A DNA stretch of 64,000 bases, taken from contig VCAZ01000001.1 of the NCBI GenBank assembly GCA_005784505.1, positions 9,600,097 through 9,664,096 on the forward strand. Direction: 5' to 3'. How positions within the stretch are numbered: the stretch's first letter is position 1; each line of letters opens with the position of its first letter. The DNA comes from Bagarius yarrelli. Its lineage: Eukaryota; Chordata; Actinopteri; Siluriformes; Sisoridae. The notes under the pieces were generated by a model, which searched no databases, was not told the origin of the DNA, and saw only the letters and a list, made by a program, of their open reading frames with translations. Below, piece after piece: positions 37,361 to 48,700 of this stretch. A program made the position numbers and the translations under genes.

Positions 37361-40300
37361 ACTTCAGTACTGAAACTAAACCAAAGTACATTTGTACCTT
37401 TGCAGAGTGGACTGTGTTGGAATACTGAAATTAAGAAATGCAGACGTTGAAGCCCGAATAGGAGTGGCTGGCTCTAAAAAGAAAAGTACCCGGGCTCGTT
37501 TAGCATTTAGAGTGAACATCCCCAGACCAGATGGCTCCGTGCTCATCCTGCAAACCCTATCTTCACCAATCCTCTGTAGTAAGTAAATTAAAGTTGTTGT
37601 TTTTTTAATTCCCCAAAGATTATTTACCATTATATTATCCAGAAATTTAAAATAAATACCTGAGGCCTCTTTATTATCTGATACATTTTGTGTTTTCTAC
37701 TGTACAGCTCAACCTGCTGGAGTGCCTGAAATTCTCAAAAAGAGTCTTCATACCTGCTCAGTGACTGGAGGCGAGGAGGTCTTTATAATTGGCAAAAACT
37801 TCCTTAAGGGAACAAAAGTTATTTTTCAGGAAATTTCCACAGGTACCAGATGTTGATTTCTAGAAAAGATGACTGGGTTGGGAATGCTATTTATAACGTT
37901 TGTGTTCTTAAAATAATATGAACATCAACCAGTTTTTGGTTTTGCCTCAGATGATGGCTCATGGCAGGCTGAAGCAGAGATTGACATGGAACTTTTCCAT
38001 CAAGTAGGTGCAAATGTCCTTAATAATACAATATGCAGTGATCCATCTTCATTAAAATTCAATAATTTACTTTACTTATTTTAAATCACCAGAATCACCT
38101 AGTGGTAAAGGTTCCTCCTTATTGTGACCAGACAGTGACCTCACCTGTGTCAGTTGGAATCTCTGTGTTAACAAATGCAGGAAGAACACATGAACTACAG
38201 CCGTTCACCTATACACCTTTGCCAGGTTTGTCAAGAGTATATTAGGTGAATGTAAAACCTGGAGTATGTGCACAAATGGTATTTTATATATTTGATATGA
38301 ATTGGTTATGGTTATATTGGTTATGTAGCTAAGAGATCTGGGTTAAACTCCAGATCATGACCAATACTATGCTCATGAACTTTTTTCTTCAGGTTTGTAT
38401 GTATCAGACTTATATTTTATCTTTTTATTGCACCTTCTTTTTTTATTATACTTTATGCTGGTGACTAGTTGATTAATTTAAACTTTTTTCAGTGCATGAT
38501 ATTTTATGATACTACTAATACCTTTTTTGTCAAGCAGAAAAAGTTGACGTTCCTGTGAAGTCAGAATTGTCAGTAACCACGAAGCCTTGCACTTTCGAAG
38601 AGCAGATAAATGGTGTGAGATTTAAAGATATGATGGCTCTATGCATTCTTTGGCTTAGTTAAAAGTTTACTGTTTTGTTTATATATTTTTTAAAATATTT
38701 GTCCAATTTGTTTGTTTGCAGTAATGCAAACTGGCACCGGTAGTCTTAACACTACCTTAATGGCCCCAATAATATCCATAGTCAAAAGGGAAGAAGTAAC
38801 TCCAATGGAAATCTCTACCAACCCTACAACATCTAACATTTTTAAGGTGATCTGTAATTTACCGTTACAATTAAATTTTTATGATAGAATTGATGAATAT
38901 TGTAACTTTTATTTATACTTATTTTTGTAATTTATGTAGCCTGCAGAGGTCATTAATTCAGACCAACAGATCCTGGAAATGACCACTATCCTTCCTACAA
39001 GTAGCAAATCATTTCCTAGCCCTGTGCCTTGCACATCTGTTGATTCTCAACAAACAGTTACCACAATGTTTGTACCTCCAGAGCCCCTTGCTACAATTCA
39101 GAAACAGGATATACCCTCTACACCACCCTTTCAAGTGTCTTTGTCAGAAGACACCACAGTTCTTCAGCCTGTGCCCCCACAGGTCCCTCAGCAGTTCCTG
39201 AGGGAAACCCCCGAGACGTTGTCCCCAGAAGACAACAGTCCAGATGGCACAGAAATGGTGGTGGTGGGAATAGAATCTAGGCCTTCCCCTTCCCAACCAC
39301 CCCAGATTCAGACTATTTTGCCTCAGGATGAGGTGGCACAGTTTGAAAGGGCTGTTAGGCAGTTGCAAGAACAGCAGCAACTTAATGCTGTGCTTTATGA
39401 CTCAAACCCATCGGCTGAGAATCTCCAGCAACATGTCCAGGAAAACATGAACAGTTTAAGACTGGGAGGCAATGAGAACACGTTGACCAATCAACAGCAG
39501 CAGCAAGAACATAATATACTGCAGAATCTGCAGCAACAGCATCAGAAAGCTCTAGTTGATCTGCAGCACCAACAAACAGTTTTAAAGAATCTGCAGCAGC
39601 AACAAAAGGTCTTGGAGAACTTCCAGCAGCAAACTCTTGGAAATTTGCAACAACAACAGTCGCATCAGAATGTTCTTGGGGACATTCAGCAACAAAACAC
39701 TCTGGTTAATTCACTGCAACAGCATCAGCAGAATCTAGAGAAACTTCAACAAGAGCAACAACATCAAGAGGTCTTGGAAAACTTGCAGAAACAGTTGCAA
39801 ACTGAACTTTTACAGCCACAGATTCCCATGCAGTGCACACCAAGTTTCCCTGTAGTACAACAAAAACAAATGTCTGAGCATCAAGGCACCGCACTAATAG
39901 ATAACGCTCTGTCACTGCCATCTGATGGCTTTCTCCAGAATTCCCCCCCACAGCCACAGCAGCAATCAATTTTCCAACAGACTGGGGGACTACTGACTAT
40001 TCAGACATCCGGCTTTCTTCAGCAGCCACCCTCTGAAACATCTCCTCCACAGCAGCTGTTTCAGAGTCATGCACCTATTACTGACACACCAGAAGCCCAG
40101 ACAGGGCTCTTTGGCCCTTCTAAAGCCACCCAAGTCCAACCTGCTTTATTTCCTAATACAGTGACAATGCTGACAAGCACCAACATATCTTCTGATCAGC
40201 AAGCTCCATCAACTACCCTGTTTATTTCTCAGGGAGTACTTCACAGCCAAATAACATCTAATAATTCTCAAAATCAGCAACAGCCACAAATAGCTTTTCT

Positions 40301-41512
40301 CACTCCAATGGAAACATCAGCTTCAGCAACCCAATCAGTGTCACTTTTTCAGGGCCAAACTCAAATGTCCACTGTAATGGAACAGCAGTCCTCGCAGTCT
40401 CCGCAAATACCAACACCGCAGCAAGCCTCTCTATTCCAAAATCTTTCCACAATATCCCAAAGCCAGGGCCAGCAGCAAACACAGCCTGGTTTACTGTTCT
40501 GTGCTACTCCTGTCAATGCTGAAGATCTCTCTCAGACTCTCCTGTTCAGTACCCAGAACCAGGGTCCGATGGGTGGCAACTCATTGCCGCAAAATATTTT
40601 TCAAGAGCAGCAACCTATGCAGGTGGTACCAAGCCCCGGTAATATAACAACAGACAACTCCACAAGTCAATCTACTGTCTCCCCATCACAGTCAACACAA
40701 AGTCCACAGATTCTTTTCCCCCAAGCCACTGTGGTAAACATGTCTCCGCAAGATTCGACTGAGCCTATGTCTTTTCAAGATGATACCTCTGTTGCCTGTC
40801 ACTCGTCTGCAAGCATGTCAACAACCCAGCCTGGACTCTTTCAAGAACAGCAACCTATGCAGGTTGTCCCAAGTGCTAGCAGCTGTGCCTCTGTCCCTTC
40901 CACAGACCAGGGCACTGTTAATATTTTTTTGCCACAGGCAGCCATTTCTGCACTACATAGTGTAGGAACTCAAGAATTACCTCAGACAGCTCCAGCAACT
41001 GCCATTTTTAGTGGGCCAGGTGGAGTGGCAGTTGGAGGATTGCCCGGCTCCACAGCCACATCTACTCAACAGGCTCCAGACTCACTATTTCAGACAGCTT
41101 TGGGAGGAACCCTTAATCAGCCTGGACAACCAGGACAAACCGGCTTATTTATTTTTGAAATTCCCACTGGTAAGTCCACATTATGATAATGCTACTATTT
41201 TGAATAAAATTGATGAAATGCACAAAAAACAAGCTAGACTTTAGTCAGGAAATTTGAGTCTCACCAAACCTTCTTTTGTTCTGTTTACCAGAATGTGGTC
41301 CATTACTAACCCCTCCTGGTTCTGCATTGCCAGACCAACTTGTCACCCTGGGACATCCTAGATCAGATCACAACCAGAACCAGCTTCAGACCAGTGCACA
41401 GATTCATAGTTTACTAGATCAATCCAACAACCTCAGTGAGAAGATTGATGAACTACTAGAGCAGTTTGAGGAACAAGGGAAGATGCTTCCCAGGGACTTC
41501 TTAGAACAGTAA
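24344..41512 (+). CDS. nfat5: NFAT5/TonEBP, osmotic-stress Rel-homology transcription factor (complete, 13 exons, 1422 aa)
   Basis: Exons: 24344-24416, 32572-32694, 34248-34800, 36682-36865, 37002-37192, 37406-37578, 37708-37842, 37951-38003, 38093-38225, 38538-38612, 38722-38846, 38940-41169, 41292-41512; all phases agree. It is a nuclear factor that activates osmoprotective and immune genes. The N-terminus MPSDFIALL and SVYDLLPKELQLP match vertebrate NFAT5. A basic nuclear-localisation patch lies at about 196-212. The Rel-homology region spans about 250-432, with DNA-contact loop RARYLTEGSRGSVKD (287-301), followed by an IPT/TIG fold at about 433-540. Exon 12 is one 2230-base exon encoding a Gln/Ser/Pro-rich activation domain, with a dense LQQQ repeat at about 747-900. 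The protein is somewhat shorter than mammalian NFAT5 (about 1500). It could be either fish co-orthologue. Intron 1 is 8.2 kb. Confidence 0.95.
24905..25085 (-). repeat. tRNA-derived SINE, copy 5 (minus)
   Basis: It starts with reversed tail ACAGAATTTGGCTGACGC and ends CATAACCACTGCATTACC; same family as 16580-16762. It lies in NFAT5 intron 1. Confidence 0.65.
25115..25926. mobile_element. hAT-like element, inverted relative of 833-1326
   Basis: The left part carries GATTCATCGATGCATCG and GATTCCTGAATCAATTC; the right part carries GACTCCCAGAATC and ends AAAGTACCCCT. Read in reverse these match the ends and interior of the element at 833-1326, though this copy is about 300 bases longer. No transposase is seen. 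Confidence 0.65.
26497..26985 (+). repeat. Diverged copy of the dispersed inverted-repeat family
   Basis: It begins ATGGACAAAAGTATTTGAAC and contains GAGGCTTTGTGCACAGGTGC and ATTGTCATGCCGG, shared with 47785-48075 and 53335-53640. The right boundary is uncertain. Confidence 0.45.
28361..28382 (+). repeat. T-run/G-run junction
   Basis: A run of T directly followed by about 11 G, in NFAT5 intron 1. The lengths of such homopolymers may be inexact in the assembly. Confidence 0.8.
30424..31214. mobile_element. Inverted-repeat DNA transposon with nested insertion
   Basis: The ends are CTCAGCCAAAACATTAAAGC (near 30428) and GGTTTTAATGTTATGGCTGA (near 31191), matching when one is reversed. A different repeat is inserted at about 30680-30905, recognised by AAGCTTTATTGTCATTTCAA and TGTGAAATGAAACAGCATTT. 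No transposase is seen. Confidence 0.7.
34885..35000. repeat. Fragment of a hAT-like repeat
   Basis: TAGGGCTGTGGATTGGCAAG and repeated ACAATATATCACAATATGTT-type motifs resemble one end of a hAT-type dispersed repeat. The other end was not found. Confidence 0.35.
35376..36275 (-). mobile_element. Tc1-like transposon relic in NFAT5 intron 3
   Basis: On the minus strand, 35630-35824 encodes GWVFQHDNDQKHLAKATREG, matching the Tc1 transposase segment around the second catalytic Asp. Frames before and after are broken. At the right end, the reverse strand shows a helix-turn-helix-like remnant (MSYEIIAKQLSEK). Frameshifts and stops mean no active protein. Confidence 0.7.
37209..37356 (+). repeat. 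Giant poly(T) tract filling NFAT5 intron 5
   Basis: T runs at 37209-37231, 37238-37320 and 37322-37356 are broken only by GGGGGC, one A and one G. They occupy about 140 of the 213 bases in the intron between exons ending 37192 and starting 37406. Confidence 0.9.
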
Positions 41513-44409
41513 AATACATTGGAATGTAACCTTAGTAAGTTTTCTTGAGCTTAGTTTTGAGCTCACAGACTCAAGAGTGACTTGGAAAACTTGAAGAATC
41601 TACATTTTTTTAAAGCCTTTAGCACATGTTGAATGGTTTATGAAGATGGTAGCAGGTGGGTGTAATTATGGAACCAAATAATTGGGGCCAGCAAATTGTC
41701 AGTGTTGTGATCCATGATGGCATTTCATATTTTTGTGGTGTATGTCGCGTTAAGAAATCCCATTTTTTTCCCCCATTATTATCTTTCATCTGTCTAACAG
41801 AACTTACACAAATTATGTAACACAGTTGTCAATTTGATGTAATTAATTGGACTCATTCATGAATTTTTAAATGGTGTGTTTAGCACTTTATTGCATTTTT
41901 TGAAGTTAGTTACATGCTTTTTAGTTCTTAAAACAATTGTATCCATATTTGTCTCTTTTATAGTCTTTTCCTAAAGATTGTCTATTTTGTACTAGCCCAG
42001 TCATACTTGCTCTCCATTTTCATATGAACCCATATATAACGAGCCATGATTACTGCTTTTTTAGATGATTGTATGCAGCAAACTCACTTATCCTAATCCA
42101 TTTGTTAAATATAACATTTAATGTATATATTTGTATAAATAATATTTTTGATCGTCATGTAATATATTTTATAAAAAAGTGGTCCATCTTTAGTCATTCC
42201 TGTCATGAACATATCATTGTGTACATGCTTACATACTGAGCATAGGTCGGATGCATACATGAGCTAGCCTGGTGGACTGCCCTAAAACCGATTTAGTGTT
42301 TAATATGTAGTACGAAATAAAGAGCAAGGTTTTTAATGTTGGACCTTAAAAGCAAATGTTACTTATTTATTTGCATTCTATCCACAACTCTCAAGCAGTA
42401 ATCAGTTTTGATGGAATATTTAGCCTAATTGTTTGTTTATGGATATTTTACCAAGGTATTGGTATGAATCCCCATGACATTACGTGTATAGTGTGTGTCT
42501 CTGTGTGTGTTTTGTGTTTAATACAAGTAAATAGTGAATTGATATTTGTACTATGTAACATATGCTTCAATTCCTGTTTTTATATTAAACACATTAGATG
42601 TGTCGTACAATTGGGCACTAGCTACTGGAAAGATTTTTCAATGTGAAAGGTTGATCAAGCATCATTTTGTTCATTTCTTATGACGAATTTGGTAAATGAA
42701 GTTGTACAGGGTTTATTTTTCAACATGTCGGCATAGTGGTGCTACTTTGTTTACATAAATGACATTAATAAGCATGATTATATCAACGTAAAGAGATTAA
42801 GATTTGTTTTCGAAAGCTTGTGCTCATGTTTTTTTTTCTCTTTTTTTTGTTCATACTTTCTCTATGTTAACGAACTGTTCTTACTGACGTGGGGATTTTT
42901 TTGTCTAATTTAGTTTGAGGACAATTGCCCTACAATCATAATGGTTTTTATGTTTTCCCCTTATTTAAAAAAAATGAATCGGTGGTTTCATTTTCAAAAG
43001 CACCTTTTGCTTTGGCAATGTTCTCAGTTTGTTTATAGAAATGTAAAATCTTTTCAAATACATTTGCATTACAGTTTTTTTTTTTTTTTTTTTTTGGATA
43101 ATCATTTATGTCCAAATAATGAACACTTGCTGCAAACTCTGTACAAAGAACACTGTAGTGGTAGTGACTTTTTTTTCCCTGTGTGATTATTCATATTTCA
43201 TATGGTGTTTTGTGCTCTCTTCATGGTAAAATGTTTTGTTTGTTCAAAAAAAAAAAAACAATAAGTGAGCCATACAGTATTTTTCTAAGTGTAAAATAAC
43301 TAAATGTACTGTGTACATTTCAAAAAGAATTTTGTGCCCCTTCTACAGTACTTCATGCATTTATGTCAAGAAAGAGATTTTGCTGTTCCATCACTGTGCT
43401 AGAATGCAGACCTGATGTGCGCCATATACAACCTTAAATATTCAAATTAGACCTGGAAAATCTGAAAGGTGATTCGTTCTTAACTAACTGGTAACTGATT
43501 TCAGAGTAAAAGGCTGTGTTTTACCTCATGGTGTAGAGACAGGTTTCACTCTACATCAAGTAAAGGACCAATTAAGACATTTTTTTACATTTTTTTTTTT
43601 TGGAATATGACGGCAGCACTTTTGTGAATGAATTATTTAAGTTTTGTGAGCATCAGCATATGATTTATTATTTTTTTTTTTGTATTTAAGCCTAAGGTCG
43701 AAAGGCCTTGTCATGTGAGATAAGCAGAAACTGATCAAAAACAGCATTTCTGCACAGTCCATCGTTGTAAGAACGATATAAAACTTTTAGTATGTTATGC
43801 ATACATTATGTTGTGTTGAATTGTGCTATTTTTATTGGAAGTACTTTTGTGCCTTTATAAACCATCCCCCCTTACTGCTAAAGAACTTAAATAAACTCCT
43901 GGGGTATTTAGTTCTACCTTCAAAGAATCCCAAATTTACAAATTTATTTGACGTCCATCTTTAACTGCCTTGTCAACATATTTAATCTAAATGCAAAGAT
44001 GCATTTGAGCTTTCTGTCATTAAACTGCTATGCAGCTGCACCACTTCATTTGGTCCGTTAGTTGCCTCTTATGAGTTTCTAGAACAAGGTACAGAGCAGA
44101 TAAAAACAATACACTTCGTTAGGTCGGTGTGTGTGATACGGTTCCTACCGTGATCTTAAACCGCTTTCACGTTGTAGCAGTTTGTGTTTTGTCTAAGTCG
44201 TTTGCGTTTTTCCTTCATATCCAGTTTTTTTTCTCTGTTTTGTTTGCTGTGAATATAACATACTTAAGAATTTACCAGGATAACAGTTTGCTTTTTAGTC
44301 CATGTGAAGTAACAATATTTATCATTTGCTTTACAAACCGGTAAACTCCTGAATTTGTATACACTTGCAGTTCTTTTCTGTAACATGTGCTGCTATCTGT
44401 ATGAAATAA
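41513..44409 (+). other. NFAT5 3' untranslated region
   Basis: After the TAA at 41510-41512 there is about 2.9 kb of AT-rich, T-run-rich sequence with no other gene. It ends at AATAAA 44404-44409, followed by TGTTTGTC. Earlier AAATAAA hexamers near 42316 and 43890 could give shorter forms. A very long 3' UTR is typical of NFAT5. Confidence 0.65.
44404..44409 (+). terminator. Distal poly(A) signal of NFAT5
   Basis: AATAAA followed within 40 bases by a T/GT-rich element. It is the last canonical signal before the sequence changes to intergenic AT-rich DNA. Confidence 0.55.
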
Positions 44410-45438
44410 AGATAGATCTGAGAAAAAGGAAACTTTTTTTGTTTGTCTTTTTACTAGTGATGTTTACAAGCAATGAAACCCCATATAGTTGATATGGCTA
44501 TAAAATAACCAATAACCTTTAAATTAATACAGTTTACCATGTGTCTATTTCTTTTAGGACACTGCCAAGGAAAAGCTTATTGCTTTTTCAACAAAATACC
44601 ACTTTTTCTACATCCAAATGGGTGAACTACTCGATCCGGACACAGGATAGTTGCAATAGACAATCTAATTTTTGTGTGTAGCCTAAACTGTGTTTCTGGC
44701 TAGTCACACAATTTCTCTCTTTACAGTTTAACAAATTGTGTAAGAGACCAAATATATGACAAGTGTATACATTAAGAGAGGCTTATGATGTTGTTGTAGG
44801 ATATATGGCCTGTTCATTCTACCTGCTTATTCTTTGCTGAGCTGTATCAAGTCTGTACAGAATACACCCTCGATCAAAATCAGCACAATGGGATAGAAAT
44901 GAATTTTAAGCCTAAGGCAAAGGAATAGAGAGGTAAATAAATCCACACAACATTATGATACACCTCAATACTAAATAAAGTTAGAAGTGTACAGAATTAT
45001 GGAATATCACATAACCGTAACATGTTTGGACACGTATGTCACCATTTATAATCATAATAATGAATTAATAATCACTTTCTGCGTATTTATAAATATGATA
45101 AACTGACAAAATCGTCTTCGGGTAAAATATCAAGCATAATAAAAAAATGTATTTAGTAAATAAAAATCATCAGATTTATATTCCTGCAGTTTACTAAAAT
45201 TGCTTATAATTAGGGGGGGGTTTTTGTGTACAATCCAGAAATAATTCTAAAGTTGTCCTCATTGTCCATTTTGGCGTTCCACACTAACCCCTGAAGCGCT
45301 CACTTAAATCTGATTATTAAGGAAATGGGATTCTGACGTCACAGCCTTAAAAGTGCGAGACGCAACCGGAGCGCGCACACGGACAAGCATGACTCCACAA
45401 CTCCCAACGTAGTGTATTTCAACGACACGCTGCTCAGG
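44410..45438. other. Intergenic region between NFAT5 and the HPRT gene
   Basis: AT-rich sequence without a recognisable gene. The final 150 bases become CpG-richer (GAGCGCGCACACGGAC), consistent with a TATA-less promoter and 5' UTR for the HPRT gene. Confidence 0.5.
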
Positions 45439-45672
45439 ATGGCCTCTTCTTTTTTACCGGTGAGCTGCCGCCTTCGTCTAGTTTATCCGCGTCTCGGTGT
45501 AACAGAAAAGCTCAGTGTGAGGAAACACTTTGCTTCTTATGGCACCGCGAAGGTGTTGGTATGAATGTGGGCTTCCGAGACGATGCTAGGCGTGTGTTCG
45601 GGCGATGATGCTTTCAGTGGAAATTAATGTAAATTGGTTTAATTTGTACCTGATTGTTTGCTCGTTAAACCA

Positions 45673-45714
<42 letters not shown>

Positions 45715-48700
45715 GTTGCCCTGGAGACGTGGCTGTTTACCTGTTACCTCATCCCGTAACACAAATAAAGTGTATCAACTGCAGCTTTCAGCATTCGCAA
45801 GTCAAGGACACACACCATTTTGGAGCTTTAGTGTGTATGATTTTACTTAGAAAGGTGCCTTTGTCTAGTGACCCTTAGTGTAAAAATAAATTTATTAATA
45901 CAGATTTAGCATTTACAGTATAATAAGCAAGATTTAACTGTATAACCTACAGCCGGGGGCAGTATGGTGGCTTACAGCCTCACAGCAAGAAGGTCTTAGG
46001 TTCAAATCCCCAGCAGGGGTCTTTCTGTGTTGAGTTTGTTTGCTCACACGTTCCCTTGTGTAGGTTTACTCTGGGTACTCCGGTTTCCTCCAACTGTCCA
46101 AACCAATAAATGTTAGGTTAATTTGTGATTCTAAATTGCCCATAGAAGTGAGTGTGTGTGGTAGATTGTCTGTATGTGGTCCTGTGATGGACTGGTGACC
46201 TGTCCAGGGTGTAACCCTTCCCTTCATTCAATAACAGTTGGGTCCCTGATTAGTAATAATTAGCTATAGACAATGGACGATGGATGGATGGATTAAAGTA
46301 TTAGCCCCATAGCCAAAACTTATTTATTCCTAGACTTGCAACCAATGAAACCTACTAGGTCCAAGTTTTTCATATGAAATCTACTCCTACTTATATTTAA
46401 GTTCAATAGACAAAAAAAGGGTATAAATAGATCATCTCTGCGAGAATAAATATCCTACTAAGATATTAGTGTTAGTGGGTAGTTACTATTTTTTCTTTCG
46501 ATAACTCATGATATAATGAGACTCTAATAAATCACCACTGCAAAGATTTGCCTTTATTTGCCTTTAGTCCAATTATTTACCAGAAAACTCTCAAACTTCA
46601 CATAAATAGGTGGCAATTATTTCTATTAAGGATGAGAAAAGCTTACGCTGTGAGCGGTGCAGTTTAGTGCTTTTAATAACAATGATATGAATTCTGGCTC
46701 ATGATTCAGAGCTACTTGCAATTTATTTTCCAGATTAATTTGTGTTACCAATCCACCCTTTCTCTGTATATCAGCATTATTTCCCCGACACACATACACG
46801 CCTAAGACTTTATGCTGTATCCTGGCACATTGCAGATTGATGACGAGAACCAGGGGTATGCTCTGAGTCTCTTTTGTGTACCGAGACACTACGAAGAAGA
46901 CTTGGACAGTGTTCTCATTCCCAATGGTCTCATAAAGGACAGGTAAGTTTAATTGTAAACTAACTTTATAATAAAACATGTGACTGTTCCAGAGGCACAG
47001 AGGAGCAAAACATTTAAGCGAAAGGAAAGATTTGTTTTCAGTCAGCGTTGGTAGTCGTGACTGGGGTCAGACCACAGGATACATGTGATTCAGATTTTGC
47101 ATTTCTACCAATTTGTTAAACAAATTGGGACTATGACTTCCATACATGTGACATTTCTGTAGTGTATTCTATTGACTATAATGCTTCTTAGGTAATCGTT
47201 TAACTGTGCCATGATTTCCTATGTATAAGTTGCTTAAAAGCTTCGGGTTACATAATTAAACTGGACTAATGTACACTTATCAAAAGAAATGTATTTATGA
47301 TCACATGCGCCGTTGTCAGATTAGGATAGGTTTCCTTTTGAGTCTGGTTCCTTTCGAGGTTTCCTTCTCCTATTGTATGGTTCTCTCCTTAGACATACTG
47401 TACATAATTGTTTAATACACTTCTGTAATGCTGCCTCGTGAATATGTTCGGTGTTAAAAGCAATACACGATTAAATTAAATTAAGCATTTCTGCATGTTT
47501 TTTTTTTCTCTCTAGGACCGAGCGCTTGGCCAGAGACATTGTTCGTGATATGGGAACACAACATATTGTGGCCCTGTGTGTGCTGAAAGGAGGGTATACA
47601 TTCTTTGCAGACTTGATGGATTACATTAAGACATTGAATCGAAACAGTGACAAGTCTATGTCGTTGACTGTGGATTTCATTAGGCTTAAGAGCTACTCGG
47701 TGAGTGCCAGTCCTAAACATACCAAACCCTTAATAGTTTTCTTTTTTCTTTGTAAATGCTCTTGGGGTTTCGCTTGGGATTTACACTATATAGACAAAAG
47801 TATGTATGATGATCTCTGCACCCCGGGGTGGTGGTGGTGGTGGTGGTGGTGGTGGTGGTGGTGGTGGTGGTGAGAAGGTCTGGGGTGCAGTCAGTTTTTC
47901 AGTTCGTCACAAAGGTGTTCAGTGATGCTTTCATGGAGCTCAGAGGCTTTGTGCACAGGGGCATTGTCATGCTGAAACCTGCTGAAACCGCTCAGTTCCT
48001 GTGAACATAATGTAATACCACAACATACAGAGACATTCTAGGCAGTTTGGAGAAAACATTTTAGGTGGATGCGCCGGTTAGATATTCTTATGCCAGAATT
48101 ACAGTATATGCAATCACTGCTTAATGCTTGCCAAGGTAAAATTCTTACCAATATGGTTTCCTTTCTATTTCCAGAATGACCAGTCAACGAACTGTGTACA
48201 GGTAATTGGAGGGGATGACTTGGCTTCCCTCACTGGAAAAGTAAGCTTTGCATTTAAAAAAAAAAAAAAAAATCTGTAATCATTGTTCTTTTGAAATGTT
48301 CTAAAGCTGACCCCCCCCCCCACCTTTTTGACACACTTTAACAGAACGTGCTTGTTGTCGAGGTGAGTCGTCCTTTTAATACTTATTATTGTTTGCAGTA
48401 TTAATTTCTGCATTAAATAACAGTGATGATAAGCCATTTGGATATTTTACAGGATATTATAGAGACTGGAAAAACAATGGAAACTCTCCTGACATTATTG
48501 AGTAAATGTCAACCCAGGATGGTTAAAGTGGCCAGGTAAAACAGCTGCTTTGCTGAGGATTAGGGTAAATGGTGTAAACATCTGTGTCAGTTTCTAAATA
48601 GAAAATGATCCCTATGAGCACTGGTTCAGTTCTAAGCTTGACACAATACATGCAATTAAAGTCACATGTCTCGAGTCATATAATTATCCCTTAATGCCTT

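Noticed and set aside
37188..37391. Open frame rich in lysine on the minus strand
   Set aside because: It is the translation of the poly(T) tract in an NFAT5 intron, with no coding evidence.
39144..39380. Minus-strand open frame opposite NFAT5 exon 12
   Set aside because: Shadow of the Gln/Pro-rich coding exon; no splice sites or family match on the minus strand.
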